Shown: positions 36,483-45,380, counted from the first letter of the stretch. The stretch: 64,000 bases of DNA from Maritimibacter sp. HL-12 (GCF_900177545.1 NZ_FXBQ01000001.1:248001-312000); one strand, 5' to 3'. Notes: generated from the letters alone by a model not told the origin. Program-made: numbers and translations.

Positions 36483-36695
36483 ATGGCTTTCGAGGAAATT
36501 CGCGCCGCGATCGATGCCCTGATGGAAGAGATCGTCGCCCGCCCCGAGGATCGGCATGTGCTGCAGGAGCAGATCCGCGCCAAGATCGCGGAACTGCGCG
36601 CACTCGGCCTGCCGGTTCCGGCCGACCTCAAGCAATTCGAGGAAGCGCTGTCGGATGACGACGCCGACGATTTTTTCGATAACATGCCGATCTGA
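36483..36695 (+). CDS. Small acidic conserved protein
   Basis: The 70-residue protein is helical and acidic (IRAAIDALMEEIVARPEDRHVLQEQ) with an Asp-rich tail (LSDDDADDFFDNMPI). I do not recognise the family. A strong SD (AAGGAGG) and three-frame codon bias support expression. It follows the DksA/TraR gene by 59 bases and may share its transcript. Confidence 0.7.
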   Translation: MAFEEIRAAIDALMEEIVARPEDRHVLQEQIRAKIAELRALGLPVPADLKQFEEALSDDDADDFFDNMPI

Positions 36696-36803
36696 TCACG
36701 CACCCGGAGATTGCGATTTGCACCGCCGCGGACGACGCCCTAAGCTCATCTGACGGCGTAGCGAGTGCACAGAGCCCCGGTCGTGGGGCACGGGTGGGGG
36801 CAG

Positions 36804-38912
36804 ATGGACGAACGCGTTCGTTATAGCACGCGCGACGGCGTGGCGTTCGTCACCATCGACAACCCGCCCGTCAACGCAATCAGCCTGGTCGTGCGGACCG
36901 GCCTGCAGGAGGCCCTCAGCAAGGCGCTGGCCGATGCCGAGGTCGGGGCCATCGTGATCGCGGCTCAGGGCCCGTCATTCTCGGCCGGAGCCGATCTGCG
37001 CGACCTGGATTGCGGGGCCGTGCCACCCCGGCTGACCGATCTGCTGCGCGACATCGAAGATGCGCCGAAACCCGTTCTCGCCGCGATCCAGGGCAGCGCG
37101 CTCGGCGGCGGTTTCGAGCTCGCACTCGCCTGCCATTACCGGCTGGTGCATACCGACGCCCAACTTGGCCTCCCCGACATGGCTCTCGGGCTGGTGCCCT
37201 CGGGGGGCGGGTCGCAGCGGCTCGTCAGGCTGGCGGGAGCGCGGGTGGCGCTCGACATGCTGATCTCCGGTCGTCCGATCTCCGCCGAACTCGCCGTGCG
37301 TCTCGGACTGGCCGACAGGCTGGTGCGCAAGAGCCCCGGGCGGGCGGCCTTCATGGCAGCCCGAAACTTCATCCAGGCCAAGACACCGCCACGCCCGACG
37401 CGGACCTGCGAGGCTGGCTTTGCCAACCCGGACGATTTTCTGGCAGCGGTGGAGGAGCGCCGGGCCGCGGCAGAAGACGACAAGCGCGAGGCCGTGCACC
37501 GGGCAATCGATCTGGTCGAGGCCGCCCTGCTCTTGCCGTTCGAGGCCGCGCTGGCGATGGAATACGCGCATTTCGCGAGCCTTGCCGGAGGCGCGCAGGC
37601 GCACGGCCTGCGCCATGCCATCCTTGCCGAGCGACGCGCGGCCCGCCGATCCGTTCCCGCCGGCCACCCGCCGCGCCCGGTGGCGCGCGTGGCCGTCCTC
37701 GGCGGCGGGCGTCTTGGGTCCGGGATCGTGCGGGCCTGCCTCGCGGCGGGTCTGGCGGTCAACCTTGTCGAACAGGACGAGGCCGCGGTGCTGCGCGCAC
37801 GCCGCCGGATCGCGTCCGGCATCGCACGCGATGTCGCGCAAGGCCATCTTGCCCCCGATCAACGCGCAGCGCAGATCGCCCGGCTCAATGCCGGCCACGA
37901 CATCGCCGTGCTGTCCGCGGCAGATCTGGTGCTCGAAGCGGTCGGCGAAGACCACGAGACCCGGCGCGCGGTGTTTGCCCGCGCGGGTGCGGCCAGCCGC
38001 CCCGGCACGTTGCTGGCAAGTGCGGGCCTTGCCCCCGATCTGGCGGCTCTGGCCCGGGCCTCGAGCCGCCCGGCAGACGTGCTCGGGTTGCGTTTCTTTA
38101 CCCCCGCGCGCTGGGTCCGGCTGGTCGAGGTGGTGTGCCCGCCCACCGCCGCGCCCGACCTCGCCGCCAGTGGCGGGGCATTCGCCCGCATGCTCGGCAA
38201 GCTGCCGGTATCTCCCGACCCGTCCGGCGATGGCGACAGCCTCGCGCTGCCGGTGTTCGGGGCGCTGTTCGCCGTGGCGGCGGGCGCGCTCTGCGCCGGG
38301 GCCGATCCACCGGAGATCGACACCGCGCTGCGCGACTATGGCTTCGCGCTCGGCCCGTTCCAACTCGCCGACCTCGCCGGGCTTGACCGGCTCGCGGCGC
38401 TCGGCTGGCCCGGCATCGGCGGGATTCTGCTCGCCGAGATCATGGCGGCCGGGTTTGCCGGCAAGGAGCCCGGTGAAGGGTTCTATCGCCATCCCGCCGG
38501 TGCCCCGGCCCGCCCCGCGCGGGAGCTTGACGCCCTCACCGACCGGCTGCGCAAACGCGCAGCCCCGGGTGGCGGCTGGGCCGGCAAGCCGACGAAGGCC
38601 GAGATCGCCGACCGCGCCGCCCTCGCGATGGCCAACGCCGGCGCGCGGCTTCTGGCGAGCGAGGTTGCGCGGCACCCTTCCGATATCGACGCGGCGATGC
38701 TCGCGGGCTTCACCTATCCCCGTTGGCGCGGCGGCCCGATGCAGGCGGCAGACACCTCGGGGCTGTTGGCGGTGCGCACCCGCTTGCGCAGGCTTTCCGA
38801 ATGCACCGGGGAGGCGTTGTTCGCGCCCTCGCCGTTGTTTGACGTGCTGATCAGGGACGGCCTGAATTTCGAGGGATTGAACCCGGCCAGCGCCGGCCAG
38901 CGCCCGGTTTGA
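36804..38912 (+). CDS. Divergent FadB/FadJ-like crotonase-hydroxyacyl-CoA dehydrogenase fusion
   Basis: The 702-residue protein has the FadB order: crotonase domain (1-190), NAD-binding 3-hydroxyacyl-CoA dehydrogenase domain (about 290-470, VAVLGGGRLGSGI) and C-terminal domain. Key residues deviate. In the crotonase, Glu105 (GGGFELA) is kept but the second glutamate is Asp125 (GLPDMALG). In the dehydrogenase the catalytic His of the HFFNP motif is Arg430 (GLRFFTP), with partner Glu442 kept; the GFIVNR block is replaced by a Gly-Asp-Ser-rich segment. It therefore may not act as a standard beta-oxidation enzyme. No thiolase is nearby. ATG 36804 follows GGTGGGGG. Confidence 0.85.
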   Translation: MDERVRYSTRDGVAFVTIDNPPVNAISLVVRTGLQEALSKALADAEVGAIVIAAQGPSFSAGADLRDLDCGAVPPRLTDLLRDIEDAPKPVLAAIQGSALGGGFELALACHYRLVHTDAQLGLPDMALGLVPSGGGSQRLVRLAGARVALDMLISGRPISAELAVRLGLADRLVRKSPGRAAFMAARNFIQAKTPPRPTRTCEAGFANPDDFLAAVEERRAAAEDDKREAVHRAIDLVEAALLLPFEAALAMEYAHFASLAGGAQAHGLRHAILAERRAARRSVPAGHPPRPVARVAVLGGGRLGSGIVRACLAAGLAVNLVEQDEAAVLRARRRIASGIARDVAQGHLAPDQRAAQIARLNAGHDIAVLSAADLVLEAVGEDHETRRAVFARAGAASRPGTLLASAGLAPDLAALARASSRPADVLGLRFFTPARWVRLVEVVCPPTAAPDLAASGGAFARMLGKLPVSPDPSGDGDSLALPVFGALFAVAAGALCAGADPPEIDTALRDYGFALGPFQLADLAGLDRLAALGWPGIGGILLAEIMAAGFAGKEPGEGFYRHPAGAPARPARELDALTDRLRKRAAPGGGWAGKPTKAEIADRAALAMANAGARLLASEVARHPSDIDAAMLAGFTYPRWRGGPMQAADTSGLLAVRTRLRRLSECTGEALFAPSPLFDVLIRDGLNFEGLNPASAGQRPV

Positions 38913-38924
38913 CCCGGTTTGACC

Positions 38925-39140
38925 TCAGCCCAGGATCACCCCGACGACGACCATCATCAGCCCGAAGGCCGAGAGCGCGAAGGCCGCCATGTTGAGCGGC
39001 AAGGCCCGCGCCACCGCCTTTTTCAAGGCCTCGTCATCGAGCCCTGCGCGCTTCGCCCGCATCACTTGCACCAGCGACACCACCAGCCCGACAAGGCCGA
39101 TCCCCGCGATGATCGCACCGATGATGATGAGCCATTCCAT
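38925..39140 (-). CDS. Small two-helix membrane protein
   Basis: The 71-residue protein has two hydrophobic segments: WLIIIGAIIAGIGLVGLVVSLV at the N-terminus and the C-terminal LNMAAFALSAFGLMMVVVGVIL, joined by a basic loop. I do not recognise a family beyond the general small inner-membrane proteins common in Rhodobacteraceae. The ATG at 39140 is chosen at the start of the first helix; an upstream in-frame extension is unlike a real N-terminus. It is divergent from gapR. Confidence 0.68.
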   Translation of the reverse strand: MEWLIIIGAIIAGIGLVGLVVSLVQVMRAKRAGLDDEALKKAVARALPLNMAAFALSAFGLMMVVVGVILG

Positions 39141-39290
39141 GTCAGTTTCCCCCGCAGCCGCCGTGCCTGGTCGCGCCCACGCCATAACCTGCGGCGGTCG
39201 CGGTGAGAAGCCCTCAATCGTATCGCCCTTGAAGGTGGCGAGCGGCGCGGATAGCAAGGCTCGACCCAAACCCCGAAGGAGCCGATCGAC

Positions 39291-39554
39291 ATGCCCGACA
39301 ATGATCTCACCAAGCCCGACAGTTACCGCGTGACGGCCGACGAACTGCGCCAGTTCATCGAGCGTTTCGAGCGGCTCGAAGCCGAAAAGAAGGACATCGC
39401 GGATCAGCAGAAAGAGGTGATGGCCGAGGCCAAGGCGCGCGGCTACGACACCCGGGTGATGCGTAAGGTGATCGCGCTCAGAAAGCGTGACCGCGACGAG
39501 ATCGCCGAGGAAGAAGCGGTGCTCGAGATGTACAAGGAAGCGCTGGGGATGTGA
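39291..39554 (+). CDS. gapR: GapR (DUF2312) nucleoid-associated protein
   Basis: The 87-residue protein is a clear DUF2312 member: YRVTADELRQFIERFERLEAEKK and AEAKARGYDTRVMRKVIALRKRDRDE. GapR forms a ring around overtwisted DNA ahead of replication and transcription forks and is characteristic of alphaproteobacteria. The length and coiled-coil composition are normal. The SD AAGGAG is eight bases before the ATG. It is probably monocistronic. Confidence 0.93.
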   Translation: MPDNDLTKPDSYRVTADELRQFIERFERLEAEKKDIADQQKEVMAEAKARGYDTRVMRKVIALRKRDRDEIAEEEAVLEMYKEALGM

Positions 39555-39575
39555 CCCCGCGCGCGCCCCGACGGA

Positions 39576-40460
39576 TCAGGCGGTCAGCACCGTCACGCCG
39601 GGGATGCGCGCGATCTCGATCATGTCGTCGTCGTAGTTCGCGGTGAGCTGGTCGATGAGGTCCGGGGGCCAGCCCGGCAGGTCCAGCTCTTCCTCGACCT
39701 CGTCGTCGAGCGCATACTTGTCGAGAAAGGCCGCCAGCACGCGGCGGCGCTGGATCTCGGTTGCCGGCGGATGGCTGGCAAGATAGCCGCGCAGCCGCTT
39801 GATCCCCTCGTCGGCCATGATCTGGCCGAGGATGTCGAAGCTGCCTTTCAACGCCACGCCCGCGTCGATATCGGTGATCTCCTGCATCACCTCGGGCCAG
39901 ATCATCGGCGTATCTTCATTGCACCAGACGGTGATCGGCGCGTCCGGATTGTGCTCGCGGATGTCGAGAATCACGTCCGACCAGACCAGCGCATCGGGGT
40001 CGATCCCGGCGACATACTCGTCGAACGGGCCGGGCTGCACGATGTGATGCAGGGCCGGAATGAAGGTTGCCGGGTTGCGCACCGAGATGAAGAACGACAC
40101 CGCACAATCGGGAAACAGCTTTCGCAACGCCGCCGAGTTCACGCCCGCGTTGCGGTAGAGCATCCCCTTCTTGAACGCGTTCGGGTGGTTCGACAGGAAA
40201 TTCTCGTTCGAGAGCACCAGCCGCTCGGCCCCCTCGGTATCGAGGATCGCGGCGAGGAGCACGTCCTGGGTATCTTCGCTTGGGGCGCCGCCGTTGAGCT
40301 TGCCGAGCACCTCGCGCAACAGCGGCCGGTAGCGGTTCGCGCCGGGAACCACCACGCCGTGATCGAACAGCACCTGCTGGTTCTTGAGAAGTGACTTGAT
40401 CAGTCGGTCTTCGTCGGTGCAATGGGCGCCGAGGTGAATGGAGATGTTCGGTGGCTGCAT
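39576..40460 (-). CDS. Hypothetical protein, possibly sulfotransferase-related
   Basis: The 294-residue protein is not recognised with confidence. The N-terminal IHLGAHCTDEDRLIKSLLKN and FFISVRNPATFIPALHH around residue 130 resemble the 5'-PSB loop and 3'-phosphate-binding (RNP) motifs of sulfotransferases, but the P-loop itself is atypical. The C-terminus is very acidic (DKYALDDEVEEELDLPG). ATG 40460 is used; a TTG 15 codons upstream is in frame and neither has a strong SD. It is divergent from the ABC permease. Confidence 0.6.
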   Translation of the reverse strand: MQPPNISIHLGAHCTDEDRLIKSLLKNQQVLFDHGVVVPGANRYRPLLREVLGKLNGGAPSEDTQDVLLAAILDTEGAERLVLSNENFLSNHPNAFKKGMLYRNAGVNSAALRKLFPDCAVSFFISVRNPATFIPALHHIVQPGPFDEYVAGIDPDALVWSDVILDIREHNPDAPITVWCNEDTPMIWPEVMQEITDIDAGVALKGSFDILGQIMADEGIKRLRGYLASHPPATEIQRRRVLAAFLDKYALDDEVEEELDLPGWPPDLIDQLTANYDDDMIEIARIPGVTVLTA

Positions 40461-40550
40461 CGGATACTGGCGCTCGCGGTCTCGCTTGCTGGGTTCGTCG
40501 GGCAATATAGCGGCTTTTCCATCCAGTTAAACCGGTTATAAGGGGTCGCG

Positions 40551-42209
40551 ATGACCGAGGAAAAGACTCAAGTTTCCGCCCCCCGCCTCGTGCTGCGCAG
40601 TCCCAGCCCGTGGTCGGTCGGGGCGCTGCTGATCGGGCTTGCCGTGGTGGGGCCGATCCTCGCGGTCTTGTGGCTGGCGCTCAACCCCGAAGACAATGTC
40701 TGGCCCCACCTGATGGCCACGACGCTGCCGCGCTACATGTCCAACACCGCGCTGATTGCCGGCTCGGTGGCGCTTCTGGCCGCCGTCGTCGGCACCGGTG
40801 CGGCCTGGCTGATCGCGATGTACCGCTTCCCCGGATCGCGCTACCTCGAATGGCTCTTGCTGTTTCCGCTGGCGATCCCGGCCTATGTCGGGGCCTATGC
40901 GCTGGTCGATTTTCTCGAATACTCCGGCCCGGTCCAGACCGGCCTGCGCGGCCTGTTCGGCTGGGAGAGCGCGCGCGACTACTGGTTTCCCGAGATCCGC
41001 TCGCGCTGGGCGGCGGTGATCGTGCTCGCGGCGGCGCTCAATCCTTACGTCTACCTGCTCGCCCGCACCGCCTTCCGCGAGCAATCGGGCGGGATCTACG
41101 AGGTGGCCCGGGCGCTCGGCGCCGGTCCTTTCGCGCGGTTCTGGCGGGTCGGCCTGCCGCTCGCCCGCCCGGCGATCGCGGCGGGCACGGCCATCGTGAT
41201 GATGGAAACCGTGGCCGATTTCGGGGTTGTCGACTATTTCGCGGTGCAGACGCTGACCACCGGGATCTTCACCACCTGGCTGGAGATGCGCAACGCCGGC
41301 GGCGCGGCACAGCTTGCCATGGTAATCCTCGCCCTCGTGCTCGCGCTCATGGCGATCGAGAAGGCCAGCCGCTCGCGCTCGCGGTTCTACCAGACCGCGC
41401 GCCACCAGCGCCCGGTCGACACCATCCGGCTCACCGGCTGGCAGGCGTGGCTAGCAAGCGCGCTCTGCTTCCTGCCGTTTGCGGTCGGATTCATCCTGCC
41501 GGTCGGGGTGATCCTGTGGCATGCCTCGGCGAATGCCGAGGGCTGGGTCGCACCCGGGCTTGGCCAAGCGATGCTGAACACGCTTTTCGTCGGCGGCACG
41601 GCGGCGGTTGTTACCGTAATCGCGGCCCTGTTCCTTGTTTACGGGGTGAAACTCAGCGGCTCGAAACTGCCGCGCCGCATCATGCCGATCTCGACAATCG
41701 GCTATGCCGCCCCGGGCGCGGTTCTCGGCGTCGGCATCCTGATCCCGCTCGCCGTGATCGACAACAGCATCGCCGACACGATCGAGCGCCTCACCGGCTG
41801 GGACCCGGGCCTGATGCTCACCGGCACGGCCTTTGCCCTGATCTACGCCTACTCGGTGCGATTCTTCGCCATCGCCCAGGGCGCGGCGGAATCGGCGATG
41901 GACCGGGTTTCGCCCTCCCTGCCGATGGCCGCGCGGTCACTCGGGCGCAGCGCGGGCGGCGCGTTGCGCTCGGTCTACGTGCCGCTGATCCGGGGGTCCG
42001 TGGGCACCGCGCTCTTGCTGGTTTTTGTCGATAGCGTGAAGGAATTGCCCGCCACGCTGCTGCTCAGGCCGTTCAACTACAACACCCTGTCGACCCGGGT
42101 TTACGAGAAAGCCTCGCTCGAACAACTCGGCCAGGCCGCCCCGGCGGCAACCCTGGTGATCCTCGTCGGGCTTGCGGCGGTGGTGCTGGTCGCGCGGGCG
42201 AGCCGGTAA
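40551..42209 (+). CDS. Ferric iron-type ABC transporter permease (FbpB/AfuB-like, fused double domain)
   Basis: The 552-residue protein has two copies of the binding-protein-dependent permease domain, each with about six helices. The EAA loops are visible as EVARALGAGPFARFWRVGLPLARP and AARSLGRSAGGALRSVYVPLIRG. This tandem layout is that of FbpB and related Fe3+ permeases. No substrate-binding protein or ATPase is adjacent, so partners must be encoded elsewhere. A -10-like TATAAG and the SD AAGGGG overlap directly before the start. Confidence 0.85.
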   Translation: MTEEKTQVSAPRLVLRSPSPWSVGALLIGLAVVGPILAVLWLALNPEDNVWPHLMATTLPRYMSNTALIAGSVALLAAVVGTGAAWLIAMYRFPGSRYLEWLLLFPLAIPAYVGAYALVDFLEYSGPVQTGLRGLFGWESARDYWFPEIRSRWAAVIVLAAALNPYVYLLARTAFREQSGGIYEVARALGAGPFARFWRVGLPLARPAIAAGTAIVMMETVADFGVVDYFAVQTLTTGIFTTWLEMRNAGGAAQLAMVILALVLALMAIEKASRSRSRFYQTARHQRPVDTIRLTGWQAWLASALCFLPFAVGFILPVGVILWHASANAEGWVAPGLGQAMLNTLFVGGTAAVVTVIAALFLVYGVKLSGSKLPRRIMPISTIGYAAPGAVLGVGILIPLAVIDNSIADTIERLTGWDPGLMLTGTAFALIYAYSVRFFAIAQGAAESAMDRVSPSLPMAARSLGRSAGGALRSVYVPLIRGSVGTALLLVFVDSVKELPATLLLRPFNYNTLSTRVYEKASLEQLGQAAPAATLVILVGLAAVVLVARASR

Positions 42210-42390
42210 GACAGTGCTTGAACGACACGCGGCGAGTGCTTAAACCCTTCGCTGCGCACCATCCCCGCGGGGGTCCGGGGATCGGGCATCTGCCGGGGGC
42301 AGGTCGCAGCACAAGACGATTGACCATTCCGGCGCTTGAGGCCCCTGCCCCAGCGCCGATCAGGAAACCGGCGCAAGATCGCGCCCGAAG

Positions 42391-42466
42391 GCCGGCATAG
42401 CTCAGCTGGTAGAGCACGTGATTTGTAATCACGGGGTCGGGGGTTCGAATCCCTCTGCCGGCACCA
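42391..42466 (+). tRNA. tRNA-Thr (anticodon UGU)
   Basis: A 76-nt cloverleaf can be drawn fully: acceptor stem GCCGGCA/TGCCGGC, D-arm GCTC/GAGC, anticodon stem CGTGA/TCACG with loop TTTGTAA (anticodon TGT), T-loop TTCGAAT, and an encoded CCA end. The discriminator base is A. It reads ACA codons. Confidence 0.97.
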
Positions 42467-42499
42467 TTTCATCAAGCGCGCCAATGCGTGGCAGCAACC

Positions 42500-43816
42500 T
42501 CAGACCAAGGCCGCCGATGAATCGCGCGCGCCGAAGATTGAGATCTCGCGCCGGGCCGCGCAGCCTTCGCGCGGACAGACACGGCAGGTGCTGCCGGCCG
42601 CGATCACTGGGCCCGGGGTACCTTCCTCCACCGGCTCGATCAACATCGTCGCGGCATGGACCGGCGGCGCGTCGAAGCCCCAACCCGCCAGCGGCAGCGA
42701 CACCGCACGGCACAGGAACCGGCGCGGCATCCGCCCGGGCATTTCCACCACCGCCGAAACCGGCTGGGCCGGGCGGCTGAGCGCCTGATAGAGCGGCCAG
42801 AGCGGGCAGCCGGCACCGAAGCGCGGCAAAGCGAAGCCCTCCACCGGCTTGCGCAGGGTCAGCGTGCCCGCGCCGTCGCAGACAACCAACCCCGCCGCCT
42901 CGCCACCAAGGCTTGCGATCCGCCGCAACACGGCATCGAGCGGCACCCCGAAGGCGGCGGCAAGGCGGGCCGGGTCGCCTTTTGCCGCCGCGTGCGAGGC
43001 AGCAAAGGCCGCGGCGGGCATCGCGCGGGCGTCTTCGCGGTAGCGGCTGAGCATGGCGCGGGCCAGTTCCGCGGCCCCCGCCGCGTGCGGCGCATCCGGC
43101 CCTTCAAGCAGGGCGTCGATCTGTCGCTCGGCCACGCCGGGCCCCTCCAGCGCCGGGAAATGGTAGCCTGCCCGCGCCACCAATCCACCAAGCTCATCGA
43201 CCGGCGACAGCGGGGCTTCGGCAAGCTCGCCGCCGGTATCGAGCCAGGCCACCAGCCCTTCGGCGCTGTCCGACAACCTGCGGCTTTCCTCCCCGATGGT
43301 GCGCAGGAACCGCGCCTGCCAGTCGGGGTCGATATCGCGGGTTTCGGTGAGGATCGACGCGGCCGAACGAACCGCCGTCACCGCCGACAGCACCTCGTGC
43401 AGCGAGGCGGCAAGATGCGGGTCGTGCGCGAGACGGTCAGACAGGGTTTCCACCAGCCGCTCCAGCGCCTCGATCCGCCGCCCTTGCTGCGCCACCAGTT
43501 TCGCCCAGCCGGGAAAGCGTCCGGCGAAATCCTCGGCCCGGTCGATCTCGGCCCCGACGTCCACGCTCCGCGCCGCGGCATCGCGCAATTCCACCGTGAG
43601 CGCATCCTCCGCCCCCTCGGTCAACTGGGTTGGCTCGACGCCCAGTTCGCGGGCGATATCGACGATGAGCTTGCCGCCGATTCTGCGCCGGTTGTGCTCG
43701 ATCAGGTTGAGGTAGGAGGGCGAAATCCCGACCGCGCGGGCCAGATCGGCCTGCCTCGCACCCCTTGCAAGGCGGCGCTCGCGGATGCGACTGCCGGTCA
43801 GGCGGCTCACCGACAT
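42500..43816 (-). CDS. XRE-family short-chain acyl-CoA-type regulator (ScfR/RamB-like)
   Basis: The 438-residue protein starts with an XRE helix-turn-helix (about 8-62: IRERRLARGARQADLARAVGISPSYLNLIEHNRRRIGG). A long middle part is followed by a C-terminal domain with a Cys motif (CRVCPREGCAARRE near 413-426), as in DUF2083/ScfR-like regulators of short-chain acyl-CoA metabolism. The classic IrrE-like motif is not evident. ATG 43816 has the SD AAGGAG. It is divergent from an ABC transporter-acs operon and probably controls it. Confidence 0.85.
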   Translation of the reverse strand: MSVSRLTGSRIRERRLARGARQADLARAVGISPSYLNLIEHNRRRIGGKLIVDIARELGVEPTQLTEGAEDALTVELRDAAARSVDVGAEIDRAEDFAGRFPGWAKLVAQQGRRIEALERLVETLSDRLAHDPHLAASLHEVLSAVTAVRSAASILTETRDIDPDWQARFLRTIGEESRRLSDSAEGLVAWLDTGGELAEAPLSPVDELGGLVARAGYHFPALEGPGVAERQIDALLEGPDAPHAAGAAELARAMLSRYREDARAMPAAAFAASHAAAKGDPARLAAAFGVPLDAVLRRIASLGGEAAGLVVCDGAGTLTLRKPVEGFALPRFGAGCPLWPLYQALSRPAQPVSAVVEMPGRMPRRFLCRAVSLPLAGWGFDAPPVHAATMLIEPVEEGTPGPVIAAGSTCRVCPREGCAARREISIFGARDSSAALV

Positions 43817-43872
43817 TGGCAAATCTCCTTCGATTCCATGTGCTTTCTGCACGTGCAGGATAATTCTTTTAC

Positions 43873-43962
43873 AGCTTTGCTACAATTCTTGTTCATTTGT
43901 TTACAAAAAAAATGTTTCTCCAGAGGCAGTTGTTGCGCAGTTTTCTGTCTGCGCACAATAAT
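43873..43962. promoter_or_regulatory. Divergent control region with RamB-like word and inverted repeat
   Basis: AGCTTTGCTA (43873-43882) matches eight of ten bases of the RamB word AACTTTGCAA. Further on, TTGTTGCGCAG...CTGCGCACAA (43930-43958) is an inverted repeat with one bulged base. A -10-like AATAAT (43957-43962) with TTGCGC (43933-43938) 18 bp upstream is a candidate promoter for the transporter. All this lies in a markedly AT-rich 214-bp spacer. Confidence 0.4.
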
Positions 43963-44013
43963 GTGAGAGCCCTGTAAAGGGCCAATGGCGGTGCGAGGAG
44001 GCACCGCTCTCAC
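43963..44013 (+). other. Possible three-way-junction RNA leader of the transporter operon
   Basis: Three exact stems nest without mismatch: outer GTGAGA/TCTCAC (43963-43968 with 44008-44013), inner hairpin GCCCT-GTAA-AGGGC (43969-43982), and inner hairpin GCGGTGC-GAGGAG-GCACCGC (43988-44007). The loop of the second contains GAGGAG, a decoy SD. The element ends six bases before the true SD (GGGAGG) and 17 before the ATG. Confidence 0.45.
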
Positions 44014-44030
44014 CTAACGGGAGGATATAG

Positions 44031-45380
44031 ATGTCCACTTCCAACTTTACCCGTCGCGGCCTGATGAAGACCGGCGCCGCCACCGGCGCGGGCCTCGCGC
44101 TGCCGACGATCTTCACCTCGGCCGCCTCGGCCTTCACCAACGAGCCCACCGGCGACACCGTCACCTTCGGCTTCAACGTGCCGCAGACCGGCCCCTATGC
44201 CGAAGAAGGCCTCGACGAGCTGCGCGCCCAGGAGCTGGCGGTTGAGCACATCAACGGCATGGGCGACGGCGGCATGCTGAACACCTTCTCGTCGAAGGCG
44301 CTCGACGGCACCGGCATCCTCGGCAAGAAGGTCGACTTCGTCACCGGCGACACCCAGACCAAGACCGACGCCGCCCGCGCCTCGGCCCGCTCGATGATCG
44401 AGAAGGACGGCGTGATCATGATCAACGGCGGCTCGTCCTCGGGCCCGGCCGTTGCGGTTCAGGCGCTCTGCCAGGAAGCCGGCATCATCTCGATGGCCGG
44501 TCTCACCCACTCGAACGACACCACCGGCAAGGACCGCAAGCGCAACGGCTTCCGCCACTTCTTCAACGCCTATATGTCGGGCGCCGCGCTCGGCCCGGTG
44601 CTGAAGGAAGTCTACGGCACCGACCGTCGCGCCTACCACCTCACCGCCGACTACACCTGGGGCTGGACGCAGCAGGAATCGATCCAGGCCTCGACCGAGG
44701 CGATCGGCTGGGAAACCGTCAACAACGTGCTCACCCCGGTGGGTGCGGGCGACTTCTCGTCCTACATCACCCCGGTGCTGAACTCGGGCGCCGACGTGCT
44801 GATCCTGAACCACTACGGCGGCGACATGGTCAACTCGCTGACCCAGGCCGTGCAGTTCGGCCTGCGCGACGCCGAGGCCAACGGCAAGAACTTCGAGGTC
44901 ATCGTGCCGCTCTACTCCGAGCTGATGGCCGCCGGTGCCGGCGAGAACATCCAGGGCGTCTACGGCTCGATGAACTGGAACTGGCAGCTCCAGGACGAGG
45001 GCACCAAGGCCTTCGTGAAGTCCTTCGGCGAGAAATACGGCTTTCCGCCGTCGGGTTCGGCGCACACCTGCTACGTGCAGACGCTGCTCTATGCAGACGC
45101 CGTGGCGCGCGCTGGCTCGTTCAACCCCTGCGCCGTGGTCGAGGCCCTCGAAGACTTCGAGTTCGACGGCATGGGCAACGGGCCGACGCTCTACCGCGCG
45201 GAAGACCACCAGTGCTTCAAGGACGTGCTGGTCATGAAGGGCGCGGAGAACCCGACCAGCGAGTACGACAACCTCGAGATCGTCGAAATCACCCCGGTCG
45301 AGCAGGTGACCTACGCCCCCGATCACCCGATGTTCGGCGGCGCCGAGGCCTCGCTCGGCGAGTGCAACGACGGCACCTGA
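44031..45380 (+). CDS. ABC transporter substrate-binding protein, branched-chain amino acid (HAAT) type
   Basis: The 449-residue protein carries a Tat-like signal (TRRGLMKTGAATGAGLALP), so it is exported folded to the periplasm. The mature part is a type I periplasmic-binding fold of the LivJ family: VTFGFNVPQTGPYAEEG, VDFVTGDTQTKTDAARAS, MINGGSSSGPAVAVQAL. The genes downstream are the permeases, two ATPases and acs, so the ligand is probably a short-chain carboxylate rather than an amino acid; this is inference from context. The SD GGGAGG is six bases before the ATG. Confidence 0.9.
   Translation: MSTSNFTRRGLMKTGAATGAGLALPTIFTSAASAFTNEPTGDTVTFGFNVPQTGPYAEEGLDELRAQELAVEHINGMGDGGMLNTFSSKALDGTGILGKKVDFVTGDTQTKTDAARASARSMIEKDGVIMINGGSSSGPAVAVQALCQEAGIISMAGLTHSNDTTGKDRKRNGFRHFFNAYMSGAALGPVLKEVYGTDRRAYHLTADYTWGWTQQESIQASTEAIGWETVNNVLTPVGAGDFSSYITPVLNSGADVLILNHYGGDMVNSLTQAVQFGLRDAEANGKNFEVIVPLYSELMAAGAGENIQGVYGSMNWNWQLQDEGTKAFVKSFGEKYGFPPSGSAHTCYVQTLLYADAVARAGSFNPCAVVEALEDFEFDGMGNGPTLYRAEDHQCFKDVLVMKGAENPTSEYDNLEIVEITPVEQVTYAPDHPMFGGAEASLGECNDGT

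Noticed and set aside
42391-42466. Integration site of a genomic island at tRNA-Thr
   Set aside because: No integrase and no direct repeat of the tRNA end was seen on either side. Flanking genes look like core genes.
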